A stretch of 64,000 nt of DNA from Lumbricus terrestris (GCA_949752735.1 OX457052.1:37451868-37515867); one strand, 5' to 3'. Positions 23,139-33,800 are shown, numbered from the stretch's first letter. Numbers and translations are program-made. Notes: generated by a model not told the origin, from the sequence alone.

Positions 23139-24178
23139 TGTCACTACCCCCTATATTCAGGATTTATTAAGTCTAGAATATTGAAGGTGAACTTTATGCT
23201 CAGAGGCTGTTGGGTGAATAATGGTATAATAGCAACCTACGACCTAGAACAAATGAGACTGTGATTAATATAAAGATATAATTTAAAATAACATTTCAGT
23301 CAATAAATACAATTCAAAGAAAAGAATCTTATCTACCTATTTGTGGCGTATTAATTACAATAATATTATGTGTATTTCTTATCTTTCCACATCGTCCTTC
23401 TGGTGGATGTAGAAATGCTTTTCAACTTCCGCAGTGAATGGATTGAAGGGAAAGTTGAAGAAGGTCGCGATCTTCTCACTTGCCGTCAGTCCAGATCTCT
23501 CGGTAGTTGCTTGTTCGATGGGTACTGTAGCTTGGAACAGTAACCCAGCGCGTTTCTCCTTCTTCCTCGGATTTCGTCGAGCATAGGAATTCACCCGTCG
23601 CTCAACCGATTCTTCCTCCTCGTCTTGCTGCAAATGTTTCACCACGGATCGCTTCAGAGTTCGATCCCAACTTCAACGTTCGACCGATTCGCAAATCGTC
23701 GCCAAGAGTCACACTGCTTCGCACAGTTCACTCGCTTCGCCTCGGAACTTCGCTTCAAACGTCTCAAAGTTCGATAGTGGGACAAGTCGACAACGTGTCG
23801 CTTTCCACACCCATAAATCAAGTTCCAGATATTCGAATTACCAACGAATGGCTCCGCAATTGCCGACGGACGCCATCGCTCGAAATATCTTTCCAACCCT
23901 CCTTGCTCAGCTCCTTCGATGACTGGGTATCGTTTGGCAAAATGTTTACCGTCTGCTTTCGTTAACGCTGCTTTCCGCCGCTCCGTAATGTTGAGTCAAT
24001 TGTTGTAGCGCATGTTGATTTCATTATTATTAATAATTGTTATATTAAGCCACAAATTATGATTAAATATATTTCTAAATACGCCACCAATTATCTAACT
24101 TAATTCTTACCTACATTAATCATTATACATAGCATTGTTTAATAGGTTTTGTTTGGCAAGAAGCATTCAACCGCTACA
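23139..24178 (-). repeat. 3' LTR of the Gypsy-type element (1040 bp)
   Basis: Ends TGTAGCGG (sense) and GTGACA (sense). It contains two sense-strand open frames of 80 and 88 codons (23896-23654 and 23645-23379), in different frames, identical in the other LTR. They match nothing I know and are probably fortuitous or a regulatory leader. Confidence 0.95.
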
Positions 24179-24196
24179 AATGCCCCTCCTTCAAAA
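24179..24196 (-). promoter_or_regulatory. Polypurine tract of the LTR element
   Basis: On the sense strand TTTTGAAGGAGGGGCATT stands immediately before the 3' LTR. The purine-rich core is where plus-strand DNA synthesis is primed in LTR retrotransposons. Confidence 0.75.
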
Positions 24197-24337
24197 GTCT
24201 GTTTACAGGCTTTATCAAACTCACCTACTTGACAAACTAACCTAATAAACTTCTTTAACTTACTTTAGATATCATACAGAACTACTATACTTCACTTACT
24301 TATTTACAACTATACATTTACCTTATTGCAACCTACT

Positions 24338-25234
24338 CTACTCTAATCCTCTACTCAGGTAGTCGGCCATAACATTGTTGGACCCCTTGATGTATCTTAT
24401 GCTAAAGGAATAATTTTGGAGGGCCAAACTCCATCTCATCACCCTTGCATTTTTCATCCTATTCTCTCTCATGTATTGCAATCCGCAATGATCTGTCTCG
24501 ATTATGAATTTCTTTCCACATAGGTATCGATCGAACCTACTAACTCCCCACATGATCGATAAGCATTCCCTTTCCTCTACTGAATACCTTCTCTCACGTT
24601 CCAATAGCTTCCTGCTGGCATACGCTATGGGATGATTGATCCCCTCGTACTGCTGCATTATTACACATCCTACTCCGTTTCCACTTGCATCCGTCTGAAG
24701 AATAAACTCTTTCTCAAGGTTTGGTAGTTTCAGAATTGGTTCCTTTGCCAATTCACTCTTCAACATCGTAAAACTAGCTTCCAGTTCTTCGCTCCATTCA
24801 ACTACTCCAGGTGCCATCTTCTTTGTCAGATCACTCAACGGTGCCATGATCTCTGCACAGTGTGGTATAAATTTACGATAATAATTTATCGCTCCAAGAA
24901 AACTCCTGACTTGTTTCTTTGTCTTTGGACGTGGCATGTCTACTATTTTATCTACCGATTTTTCCTTTGGACTTATGTCATCTTTGTTCAATGTATGTCC
25001 CAAAAAGTCAATCTTTTCATATCCTATTGAACATTTCTTTGGCTTCAATGTCAAATTCGCTTGTCTGACTCTTTCGAAAAATATTTCCAATGTCTTCAAG
25101 TGTTCTCTCCATCCTTTATTATGCGCTAGTATATCGTCGACATAACTTTCAAGATTTTCTGTTCCGTGAAGAATCTTCCTAATTAATCGGTTGTAACTTG
25201 ACGCACTATTAATCAATCCGAATGGTGCTTCATA
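24338..25234 (-). pseudogene. RT C-terminal half and RNase H of the LTR element
   Basis: The sense frame begins abruptly after an in-frame TAA (25237-25235) with YEAPFGLINSASSYN, passes the catalytic YVDD box, the connection (FLGHTLNKDDISPKEKSV, FLGAINYYRKFIPH), then RNase H (LQTDASGNGVGCVI, YASRKLLERERRYS, ETDHCGLQYM) and ends ADYLSRGLE with a stop. This is Ty3/Gypsy order. The RT fingers and first half of the palm are missing, so it cannot be a working polymerase. Only about 160 bp separate its stop from the 3' LTR, leaving no room for integrase. Confidence 0.9.
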
Positions 25235-25692
25235 TTACCTCGACTCACTTAACTCACTATTATTATTAACTTAAAGTTATACTTATTATATATGTGTTAT
25301 CTTCTCAACACATGGCATTCATCCATCCTAGTTCTCACAATGAATGACCTTTGTCATTTCACGAACATCTCATCATCTTAACTAGGCAACAATAGTACTT
25401 TGCTCACTGGACCTAGTACTTCTTCTTAACTACTTTCTCATCACTCAACTGTTTTCTAATTATCTAAGTGACTCAACATCACACTCAGATACTATATTCA
25501 ACTCAATTTCATCTTAGTGCTTAACTACTACCAACTACAATAATTTTACTACTACCTCACTTGATCCTAAAATTCACCTTACCACTTAACATAACTCACT
25601 GAACTACTTAAAATAAGCAACTCAACTTCACTTATCTTATACTGTATTCTATTTACACTCACTCTTGATTATATATTCTCCACAAGCTACTG
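25235..25692 (-). other. Non-coding gap of the LTR element replacing the RT N-terminus
   Basis: About 460 bp of AT-rich sequence with recurrent CTCACT/AACTCA motifs and stops in all frames. It stands where the RT fingers domain should be, so it marks an internal replacement rather than simple decay. Confidence 0.7.
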
Positions 25693-28671
25693 TCAGCTTC
25701 TATTTGCAGCATCTCTTCTCATGCTTTGATAGTTCCTCCTTTCTACATCTAATATTCTACCGGTATCTCTTTTCACCTTCTCGTACAAATTCAACGTAAT
25801 GCCATTTTTCGTTTCTAGTTCATCTGTGCGTTCCTTTTCAACACTCAATGCATCTGCATCAACATCAGATTTCCACTTAACATCTTCTGTTTCATTTTGT
25901 TTACTGACATACGAGTCCAGTATCTCTTCTTCCTCATTTTCTCCTACTTTTCCATCATGTACAACTGCCGAAATGCATGTCACTGTCTTGACATCTTGCA
26001 TTTCTCCACATTCTCTTTTGTAGTCTTCACTACTTTTCCACTTTTCTACATTACTGTTAGGACATGACCATTCTCTGTCATTCCATAACCTACTTTTCCA
26101 TTTACTCGTATAATTGTATCCTCTACAATTCTCATTCTGTCCTCTTCCAGAATTATCGCCTTGTTCTCTTCTGTACCATGGTCTATTGTTCCAATGGTTT
26201 CCACGACTTCCATTCTCATCTCTTCCACTTCTAAATCTCCAATTTAAATCATTAGGTCTATCATACCTAACTCCATAATTACCATTAGACTCTCTCATCA
26301 CATGTCTATAGTTTTTCCAATTACACCTGTTAGTGTCACTTAGGTTCCACTTTGTATTTCTCCTATCCACATTTGGATTCTCTTTGTATCTTCCATACAT
26401 CCACTCATTGGATCTTCTAGACTGAGTCTCATTAGACTTATCTCTATCCTCACCATTTCTCCAGTCTACTCTTTGCTTCCAACATTTATTCTGATTTACA
26501 CGACTATTATTCAATTCACTTCTTCCACCTGTGATTAAATATCTATTATCCGTCTCTACCAATCTCAATGGTTTATTTCTGAAGTTCTTCTTCATCGTTT
26601 TATTAAAACTTGACTTCCTGTTATCTGTATCATCTTTATCTTTTGTTACATCATCAGTGAACCTTACTGGTTTCTTCACACATGGTTTCTCCTCATGTTC
26701 TGTTCTTCTAGTTAATATTCCTTTGTTCTTCATTTCAGTATTATTCTCACAGATTATTTCTTTCGGTTTATCATTTGTTGCATTCTCGGTTCTCTCATTT
26801 TTAACCATGTATTTCAAACCTTTGATTTTCCCGATTATCACTGGTTTCACCGGTTGCTCCATTACCATGGCTTGCACTTCGCCATTAAAATGTTCGCTCT
26901 CTAAATGTATTTTAGCCAGTGGAAAGCATTTTACGCTTCCATCTCCTAACATACAATGAGTTTCTTCTCCAGTTAATGCTTCGTCATTTATCAATGATCG
27001 CTTCACAATACAACAGGTTGCGCCTGAGTCGTACATGCATTTTACATTTTTGATCCCATTAACTGTTACTTGATGCTCATTTTCATCCTCTAGACTGATA
27101 CAATCATCACCGGCTCTTGTCATCATGACACTGGCTGCCATGTGCATACCTGTAGGTGGCATTCTGGTGTGTTCACCTTGTACTTTTCCAACAACATCAC
27201 CTATTCTCTGCATTTCACTTTCTTGCATAATCCGGTGGGTTCGGTTCTCAAATATTTGCACTGCTGCTGCAGTGTGTTTAACAACTCCTCTGTTTTTATG
27301 TGGACAGGAAACTGCTTTGTGATTGTATTCTCCACATGAGAAACAGGTTATCTTATGTTCAGTTGCAACTTCTCTTTCCCTACTGAACCCTCGGTTTTGA
27401 TGTGTACCCTGATTTATCTTCACATCGCTTCTACTCCTGTTTAGATTGTACCCAGACTGTTCCTTGGGTCTGTGTTCAAACGGTCTACTGTTCAACCTGT
27501 CGCCATGGAATTTCACATCTGGTTTTGCAAACTGCTCGCTGTATTTATAACCGTGTGCTTCAATGTGTGATTCCGCACAAACTAACATGTCCTTCAAACT
27601 CATCTTGCCTTTCTCTTTTATAAACATACGAAGTTCAGCACTGCATGTAAGGTAAAACTGGTCTTTCAACAAGAGATCTTCCACTCCTTCATAAGTTCTC
27701 TCAAATCCCGCTTGTGCTAACCATTGCTGCATGTACCTCCTCAATCTATGCACAAAACTAGAAGGTGTCTCTCCTGATTCCATTTTACTGGTTTTGAACT
27801 TGTTTCGATAACCACCTTCTGTCAGTTGAAATCTCTTCAAAAGCTGAGACTTCAAACACTCATAATCTTGCACTTCATCTGCAGACAATCTTTGGTATAC
27901 TTCCAGTGCCCTACCTTCCAAATGTCTCGCTAACGTTAACGACCAAACTTCTTTTCTGATTTCATACGCCACACATGTTCTCTCGAATCTCAACAAGTAG
28001 GCATCCAAACAATCCTTGGACTCGTTGAATATAGGAAATTTGATATTTCTGATTCCTTTGTTACTTTCTCGGTGGTCTCCCTGTTGTTGACCATCACCGA
28101 TCCTCATGTAGTCATTATCGTGCTCTCGGTTCTGCTCCCCTCTTGAATCAATTTCACGCATTCTCACTTGTGCTTCAAGTTTCTTTATTTCTAACTGGTG
28201 TTCGCGCTGTTCTCTGGCTTCTGTTGCCAAGCGATTTTCTCTCGCTTCTGTCTCAGCTGCTTCACGGTTCAATTTGGCTTCTGCTTCAGCACTCCTGATT
28301 GTTTCCAATTCCACTTCAGCCTTCTTTGCTTGCATTGCAGCCTCTGTTTCAGCTTTTCTCGCTGCTGCTTCTGTTTCGGCTTTTCTAGTTTCTGCTGCTG
28401 CTTCAGCTTCCATCTCTGCTTTTCTTGCTTCTATCTCAAGTCTCTTGACTTCTGCTGCTGCTTCAGCTTTTCTCGTTTCTGCTGCTGCTTCTATCTCAAT
28501 TTTCTTTAATTCAGCTTCAGCTAGCTTCGCCTCTTTAGCAATCTCCCTCTCAATTACTCTCTCTTGCCTTAGTTCCGCCTGTCTCTCTTTTATGAAGGCT
28601 CTCATCTCATCTCCCTCCATGTTCATCTGTTTGGCAATTTCCAACCAGGCTTCGAAATCAGTAGCAGACAT
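25693..28671 (-). CDS. Gag-protease polyprotein of the LTR element, 992 aa
   Basis: Residues about 20-190 are a long charged coiled coil of Ala/Glu/Lys repeats (KAEAAAEVKRLEIEARKAEM). About 205-390 resembles a Gypsy capsid (FPIFNESKDCLDAYLLRFER, FKTSKMESGETPSSFVHRLR). A CX2CX4HX4C zinc knuckle lies at C443-C456. An aspartic-protease motif YDSGA has its catalytic Asp at 548. From about 690 to 880 there is an unusual Arg/Asn/Trp-rich low-complexity region, then an acidic tail and a stop. Normally a Gypsy ORF runs on into RT. This one is intact and ends before the gap. It would build particles in the cytoplasm. The start is the only ATG before the coiled coil and lies about 310 nt from the 5' LTR. 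Confidence 0.9.
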   Translation of the reverse strand: MSATDFEAWLEIAKQMNMEGDEMRAFIKERQAELRQERVIEREIAKEAKLAEAELKKIEIEAAAETRKAEAAAEVKRLEIEARKAEMEAEAAAETRKAETEAAARKAETEAAMQAKKAEVELETIRSAEAEAKLNREAAETEARENRLATEAREQREHQLEIKKLEAQVRMREIDSRGEQNREHDNDYMRIGDGQQQGDHRESNKGIRNIKFPIFNESKDCLDAYLLRFERTCVAYEIRKEVWSLTLARHLEGRALEVYQRLSADEVQDYECLKSQLLKRFQLTEGGYRNKFKTSKMESGETPSSFVHRLRRYMQQWLAQAGFERTYEGVEDLLLKDQFYLTCSAELRMFIKEKGKMSLKDMLVCAESHIEAHGYKYSEQFAKPDVKFHGDRLNSRPFEHRPKEQSGYNLNRSRSDVKINQGTHQNRGFSREREVATEHKITCFSCGEYNHKAVSCPHKNRGVVKHTAAAVQIFENRTHRIMQESEMQRIGDVVGKVQGEHTRMPPTGMHMAASVMMTRAGDDCISLEDENEHQVTVNGIKNVKCMYDSGATCCIVKRSLINDEALTGEETHCMLGDGSVKCFPLAKIHLESEHFNGEVQAMVMEQPVKPVIIGKIKGLKYMVKNERTENATNDKPKEIICENNTEMKNKGILTRRTEHEEKPCVKKPVRFTDDVTKDKDDTDNRKSSFNKTMKKNFRNKPLRLVETDNRYLITGGRSELNNSRVNQNKCWKQRVDWRNGEDRDKSNETQSRRSNEWMYGRYKENPNVDRRNTKWNLSDTNRCNWKNYRHVMRESNGNYGVRYDRPNDLNWRFRSGRDENGSRGNHWNNRPWYRREQGDNSGRGQNENCRGYNYTSKWKSRLWNDREWSCPNSNVEKWKSSEDYKRECGEMQDVKTVTCISAVVHDGKVGENEEEEILDSYVSKQNETEDVKWKSDVDADALSVEKERTDELETKNGITLNLYEKVKRDTGRILDVERRNYQSMRRDAANRS

Positions 28672-28961
28672 GCTTACTGTCTTACTTATGATTTTTCCAC
28701 TTGTTATAAATATAGGCTACAACGTGCACTATATAAATTTCTAACAGATAGAAATTGTTCAATTCTACAAAAAGAAATTCAGTTCCACAAAAGCTAATAT
28801 CTAAAAGTTCACACAACCTATTGTGCACTTTTCAATATGCAATCTACTACTTCAACTCAGATGCCAATCAGTTCAAATTGTCTTTCTAATAATCACTAGC
28901 AACAATTGTTCAAAGTTTGCCACTATAACAATACTCAAATGACATTTTCAACTGTCTAAAA

Positions 28962-28985
28962 TATCCCGGCGTGGGCACCCACTCT
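28962..28985 (-). promoter_or_regulatory. Candidate primer-binding site
   Basis: On the sense strand, four bases (AGAG) after the 5' LTR, comes TGGGTGCCCACGCCGGGAT. It begins TGG, as expected for pairing with a tRNA 3' CCA end, and looks like the complement of a tRNA acceptor and T stem. I could not assign the tRNA. Confidence 0.6.
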
Positions 28986-30024
28986 TGTCACTACCCCTAT
29001 ATTCAGGATTTATTAAGTCTAGAATATTGAAGGTGAACTTTATGCTCAGAGGCTGTTGGGTGAATAATGGTATAATAGCAACCTACGACCTAGAACAAAT
29101 GAGACTGTGATTAATATAAAGATATAATTTAAAATAACATTTCAGTCAATAAATACAATTCAAAGAAAAGAATCTTATCTACCTATTTGTGGCGTATTAA
29201 TTACAATAATATTATGTGTATTTCTTATCTTTCCACATCGTCCTTCTGGTGGATGTAGAAATGCTTTTCAACTTCCGCAGTGAATGGATTGAAGGGAAAG
29301 TTGAAGAAGGTCGCGATCTTCTCACTTGCCGTCAGTCCAGATCTCTCGGTAGTTGCTTGTTCGATGGGTACTGTAGCTTGGAACAGTAACCCAGCGCGTT
29401 TCTCCTTCTTCCTCGGATTTCGTCGAGCATAGGAATTCACCCGTCGCTCAACCGATTCTTCCTCCTCGTCTTGCTGCAAATGTTTCACCACGGATCGCTT
29501 CAGAGTTCGATCCCAACTTCAACGTTCGACCGATTCGCAAATCGTCGCCAAGAGTCACACTGCTTCGCACAGTTCACTCGCTTCGCCTCGGAACTTCGCT
29601 TCAAACGTCTCAAAGTTCGATAGTGGGACAAGTCGACAACGTGTCGCTTTCCACACCCATAAATCAAGTTCCAGATATTCGAATTACCAACGAATGGCTC
29701 CGCAATTGCCGACGGACGCCATCGCTCGAAATATCTTTCCAACCCTCCTTGCTCAGCTCCTTCGATGACTGGGTATCGTTTGGCAAAATGTTTACCGTCT
29801 GCTTTCGTTAACGCTGCTTTCCGCCGCTCCGTAATGTTGAGTCAATTGTTGTAGCGCATGTTGATTTCATTATTATTAATAATTGTTATATTAAGCCACA
29901 AATTATGATTAAATATATTTCTAAATACGCCACCAATTATCTAACTTAATTCTTACCTACATTAATCATTATACATAGCATTGTTTAATAGGTTTTGTTT
30001 GGCAAGAAGCATTCAACCGCTACA
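28986..30024 (-). repeat. 5' LTR of the Gypsy-type element (1039 bp)
   Basis: Identical to 23139-24178 throughout by eye except for one C fewer in a C run near its left end. On the sense strand it carries promoter and polyadenylation functions; its exact signals were not resolved. Confidence 0.95.
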
Positions 30025-31848
30025 TGGGAAACCTATTGTGGTGAATTAAACAGCCAGTCAAAATTATCTTCTGTATGGAATATGGCACGGAGAATGGAAG
30101 GCGTGACATCTGCAACATCCATTCCTACCCTACAATATCAAGGCATCAAGGCTGAATCAAACTTACAAAAAGCTAATATGTTAGGAAAAAATTACTCCTG
30201 TACCAGTAGTAGCTCTAATTATACGGACAAATTCTTATATTATGTACAAAATAAAACTGATGAAAATGAAATGCTACCAGATAATTCTAGTAATGGTGCA
30301 TTAGATCTTAATATGGGCTTTACAATTCGAGAGCTTCAAGATGCCATAGATTCGGCAAAAAATAACAAATCTCCAGGTGAAGATCGTATCCCTTATGATC
30401 TTATTAAACACCTCCATAAAAGCGTTCTAAAAGTGTTATTATCCTTTTACAATAAAATATGGACAACAGGGATTCTCCCGAGGGAATGGAATCATGCAAT
30501 AATTTTGCCTATTCTTAAACCTAATAAAGATACTGCAGCTCCTGAGTCTTATCGACCTATCTCACTTACTCCAACTCTGTGCAAAATAATGGAAAAGATG
30601 ATTACAAACAGATTACAGTGGTTTCTGGAAGCAAATAAAATTCTCACTCCGTATCAAACAGGATTTAGAAAGCATAAAAGTACAATAGACCAAATTCTAA
30701 GACTTCAAGATTATATACATAAAAAACTAAAGAGTAAACAAAATGTTTTTGCTGTGTTTATAGATTTTGAAAAAGCATATGATATGCTTCACGTTCCAAC
30801 TTTGTTAAGAAAATTACGTAAAATCGGAATAACAGGAAATATTCTTGATTGGATTTCTAAATTCTTAACCAACAGAACTTTTCAGGTCAAAGTTGGAATA
30901 GAAGTATCTGATGTATTCTCACAAGAAAACGGAACTCCACAGGGTTCTGTCATTTCACCATTATTGTTTTTAATAATGATCAATGATCTTGATCCTGGAT
31001 TGGAAAATGTAGGACTGTCACTATTTGCAGACGACAGTGCCATTTTCTATGCAAATCGAGACTTGAAATTGCTTCAAAATAAAATTCAAAATGCTATAAT
31101 TAAGATTAATGATTGGTGTAATGAAAATGGTTTTAAAATATCTGTAAATAAAACCACAGGTGTACTATTTAGCAAGAGAAAAAAACTGCCAAAATTACAC
31201 ATAACACTTAATAATAAGGATATTAAAATAGAAAATACTGCAAAATTCTTGGGAGTCATTTTTGATTCTAAATTAAACTGGAAACCCCATATAGACTACA
31301 TCGTAACCAAATGTAAAAAGAGAATAAATATAATGAGAGCTGTATCTGGCTATAGATGGGGAGCATCAAAGCGAGCGCTTCTTTCAATTTATAGAGCACT
31401 TGTAAGGTCAGTTCTTGATTATGGAGACGTGGCATATGCTACCGCTAGTGCTACACAACTGAAAAGGCTGCAAAATGTACAATCTGAGGCTTTGAGGTTG
31501 GCTTGTGGAACAGCTAAAGGCACACCTGTAATTGCCCTCCAGAATGAGTGCGGAGAGGTTCTCCTAAACCTCCGTCGATTGAGTAACTCAATAAGGTTTG
31601 GAGCAAAAATATTGGGTACAAATGTTCATCCAGCAGCAGAGACGATGCGAGATCACTGGTCAAATCACTATTGTACATCTTCTATTAAGCAAAATTCTAT
31701 TTTTAAAAGAACTGAACATTTCTTTTCAACGATATCTGAACCGTTTAAATCTCCAATTTTTCAGTTAACCGCTCCATGGCTTAATAAAACCACTAAAGTA
31801 GATCTGTTCTTGAAAAAAACATATAAACAAAAAGACGGATTCTCCTAA
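30025..31848 (+). pseudogene. Reverse transcriptase of the non-LTR element, full domain
   Basis: After the LTR junction the LINE frame resumes and runs to a stop at 31848. RT motifs are in order: NNKSPGEDRIPYDLIKHL, PILKPNKDT, YRPISLTPTLCKIMEKMI, YQTGFRKHKSTIDQI, AVFIDFEKAYDML, GTPQGSVISPLLF, LSLFADDSAIF and KFLGVIFDSKLNW, followed by thumb helices. The polymerase aspartates (FID, ADD) are present. This is target-primed RT of the I/Jockey group. It lacks only the N-terminus cut off by the LTR element. It ends in a frame different from RNase H, probably because of a one-base slip in the A-rich run at about 31818-31835. Confidence 0.9.
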
Positions 31849-31852
31849 TATT

Positions 31853-32752
31853 ATGTCTTCTTTGTCATTACAATTAATTGATAAATACAATGATCACACG
31901 TCAATTTATACAGATGGATCTAAATTTGAAAATGTAGTGTCTGCAGCTTTCTATATTCCCTCTGTGAATTCTCACAATGTTTATAGACTAGCAGATAATT
32001 CCTCCATTTATTCTGCTGAATTAACAGCCATTATTGAAGCGATAAAATGGATTATTCAAAGTGAAAATGTGAATGACAGTACAAATAAGTATATTATTTA
32101 TACTGATTCCCTAAGTGTAGCCACATCTATAAAAGAAAATAAGTCTAGTTCACGGCCTAATTTATTTCTGGAATTTATAGATAATATTAATAAACTTAAA
32201 AATAGTAGTATAGTCATAGCATGGATCCCTAGCCATATTGGATTATCTGGAAATGAAATGACAGACACCCTAGCAAAGAAAGGACAAGAGATACCGGAGA
32301 TTAACTCAACAAATTATCTCGAATTGATGGAAATCTATTCATTAATAAAGAAATATGTTATTAATATATGGCAAAATGAATATGATAATGAAGGAAAAGG
32401 GAGATTTTACAAATCTATCCAGCCTTTGGTATCCACTGATATAAAATTTATGGATTCTATAAGGAAACGAGAAGTTCAAATTACCAGACTTAGAATGGGG
32501 CATGTCCTTAGTAACAACTGGTTGAAAGTGATAGGTAAAAGCACAACAGACCTGTGCTCTGAATGCCAAGTGCCAGAAACAATCGAACATACGCTGTTTG
32601 CTTGCAAGAAGAATGACATATCAGTTTTACTACTTAAAAAATGTGCGGACAAAAAAGTAGAATGCACTGTTAAAAGTATATTTTCTATTCAAGATATTTA
32701 TCTTGAAGCTTATAATATACTAATGACTATAACTAATGGAAAAATTATGTAA
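31853..32752 (+). CDS. RNase H domain and C-terminal CCHC knuckle of the non-LTR element
   Basis: Residues 1-140 show an RNase H fold with its acidic residues: SIYTDGSKFE, YSAELTAIIEAI, IIYTDSLSVA and AWIPSHIGLSGNEMTDTLAK. It is followed by ITRLRMGH and a CX2CX8HX4C knuckle (CSEC...H...C), typical of the C-terminus of I-like LINEs. It degrades RNA in the RNA-DNA hybrid made by the RT. The first ATG is 4 nt after the RT stop, in another frame. The frame is open upstream of the ATG for several codons, so in an intact copy this was one polyprotein. Confidence 0.85.
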   Translation: MSSLSLQLIDKYNDHTSIYTDGSKFENVVSAAFYIPSVNSHNVYRLADNSSIYSAELTAIIEAIKWIIQSENVNDSTNKYIIYTDSLSVATSIKENKSSSRPNLFLEFIDNINKLKNSSIVIAWIPSHIGLSGNEMTDTLAKKGQEIPEINSTNYLELMEIYSLIKKYVINIWQNEYDNEGKGRFYKSIQPLVSTDIKFMDSIRKREVQITRLRMGHVLSNNWLKVIGKSTTDLCSECQVPETIEHTLFACKKNDISVLLLKKCADKKVECTVKSIFSIQDIYLEAYNILMTITNGKIM

Positions 32753-33595
32753 AAAGTATATATAATTATATTAAATATTATATTTAAGAAATGTATAATC
32801 TGCTAACACATTGATCACTAAATGCCTCAGGTAATTGGCCTTGAACTGAATTGGAAATGCAATTTGTCAGCGATAACTGTGGTTAGTTAGGTTATAGAGT
32901 GGAGATGTCTGTAAAGACTGTTCATAGAATGTTACATAATAATTGGCTTGTGTGTAATGTGAAATGTATGTGAATTATAAATTTAGATGGTTTTGCTTCA
33001 ATTTCACAAAGATAATTTTTTTTTTAAATGTTTCATAAGTTTTCTTTTATCCTTGAATTTTTTTTATTGCATTATTAAATTGATATGATTATGTTTGTGT
33101 GCGTACATGCGTATGTGCGTGTGTATATGTGTGTGTGGGGATTGATAAAATTTTGAATAATTCTGTAATAGATGAAACAGGCATTGAATAAAATGGTCTT
33201 GATATTATTGTTTAAGCTGCTAAATGATGGCTGAAGAGTGAATACTTTGATTTTCATATTAATGTTGAATATCTTATCTGCTTGTAACTTTATTGGTGAA
33301 ATATGAACATTGAAAATTGCTTGCAAATATGAGATTATGAGAAATGATACGAATTGATGTTGATCTAAATAAGTAGATGTTGTGTCATGTGAACTTTATG
33401 AAATGAGAACTCATAAGAATTGATGTTAATCAAACTAAATAGGCCTAGATTTTATGTCATGTGAACTTCATGAAATGTCTAAATTAATGATAATAATACA
33501 TAAGTGTACATAATGACAGTACATATGTGGGCACATGTGTACATGTGCTCATTTGTATATAAAGAATAATAGGCATATGTAATTATGGTGACATA

Positions 33596-33632
<37 letters not shown>

Positions 33633-33800
33633 GCATGTGGGCATAATTTTGCATATATGCTAAATAATAAATAATGATGCATGTATAAAAGAGGATCGAC
33701 TACGGCCATTTGGTGAACACTATCGTCATGAAAGGCGGTTAGTCAAATTCAAGAAGAAAAGAAAAGAAAAGAACAAAAAAAAGAACAAAAGGAAAAAACA
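32753..33800 (+). other. 3' UTR of the non-LTR element, with (AT)n
   Basis: AT-rich and non-coding, with TG-rich patches and an (AT)n tract at 33598-33629. It ends in CGACTACGGCCATTTGG ... GGCGGTTAGTCAAATTC and an AAGAAAAGAAAAG-type tail at about 33755-33800, which I take as the element's 3' end. Confidence 0.6.

Larger units (their letters stand above)
23139..30024 (-). mobile_element. Young, internally deleted Ty3/Gypsy-type LTR retrotransposon (6886 bp)
   Basis: Two direct repeats (23139-24178 and 28986-30024) begin and end TGT...ACA and differ by about one base. They are flanked by the perfect 5-bp duplication TGGGA (23134-23138 and 30025-30029). The sense strand is minus: primer-binding site next to 28985, gag-protease (28671-25693), a non-coding gap, RT C-terminus/RNase H (25234-24338), then a polypurine tract at 24179. 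The RT fingers and the integrase are absent, so the copy cannot move on its own. Near-identical LTRs imply recent insertion with enzymes supplied by another element. Confidence 0.95.
22336..33800 (+). mobile_element. RNase H-bearing non-LTR retrotransposon (I/Jockey-group), 5'-truncated and split by a Gypsy insertion
   Basis: The order endonuclease (22336-23133), RT (30030-31848), RNase H with CCHC knuckle (31853-32752), long AT-rich 3' UTR and an A/G-rich end (about 33755-33800) is that of I-like/Nimb/Ingi-type LINEs. The 6.9-kb LTR element at 23139-30024 lies between endonuclease and RT. Deleting it together with one copy of its 5-bp duplication restores one continuous frame, so the LINE frame was open when the Gypsy element arrived. 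The 5' end is truncated in the endonuclease: an in-frame TAA stands at 22333. Confidence 0.85.

Noticed and set aside
24338..28671. Gypsy element as a possible infectious retrovirus with an envelope gene
   Set aside because: No envelope-like ORF lies between RNase H and the 3' LTR (about 160 bp only), and RT and integrase are incomplete.
28198..28744. Cys/Phe/Ser-rich and Ala/Ser-rich plus-strand proteins of 103 and 156 aa
   Set aside because: They are antisense shadows of the gag coiled-coil region.
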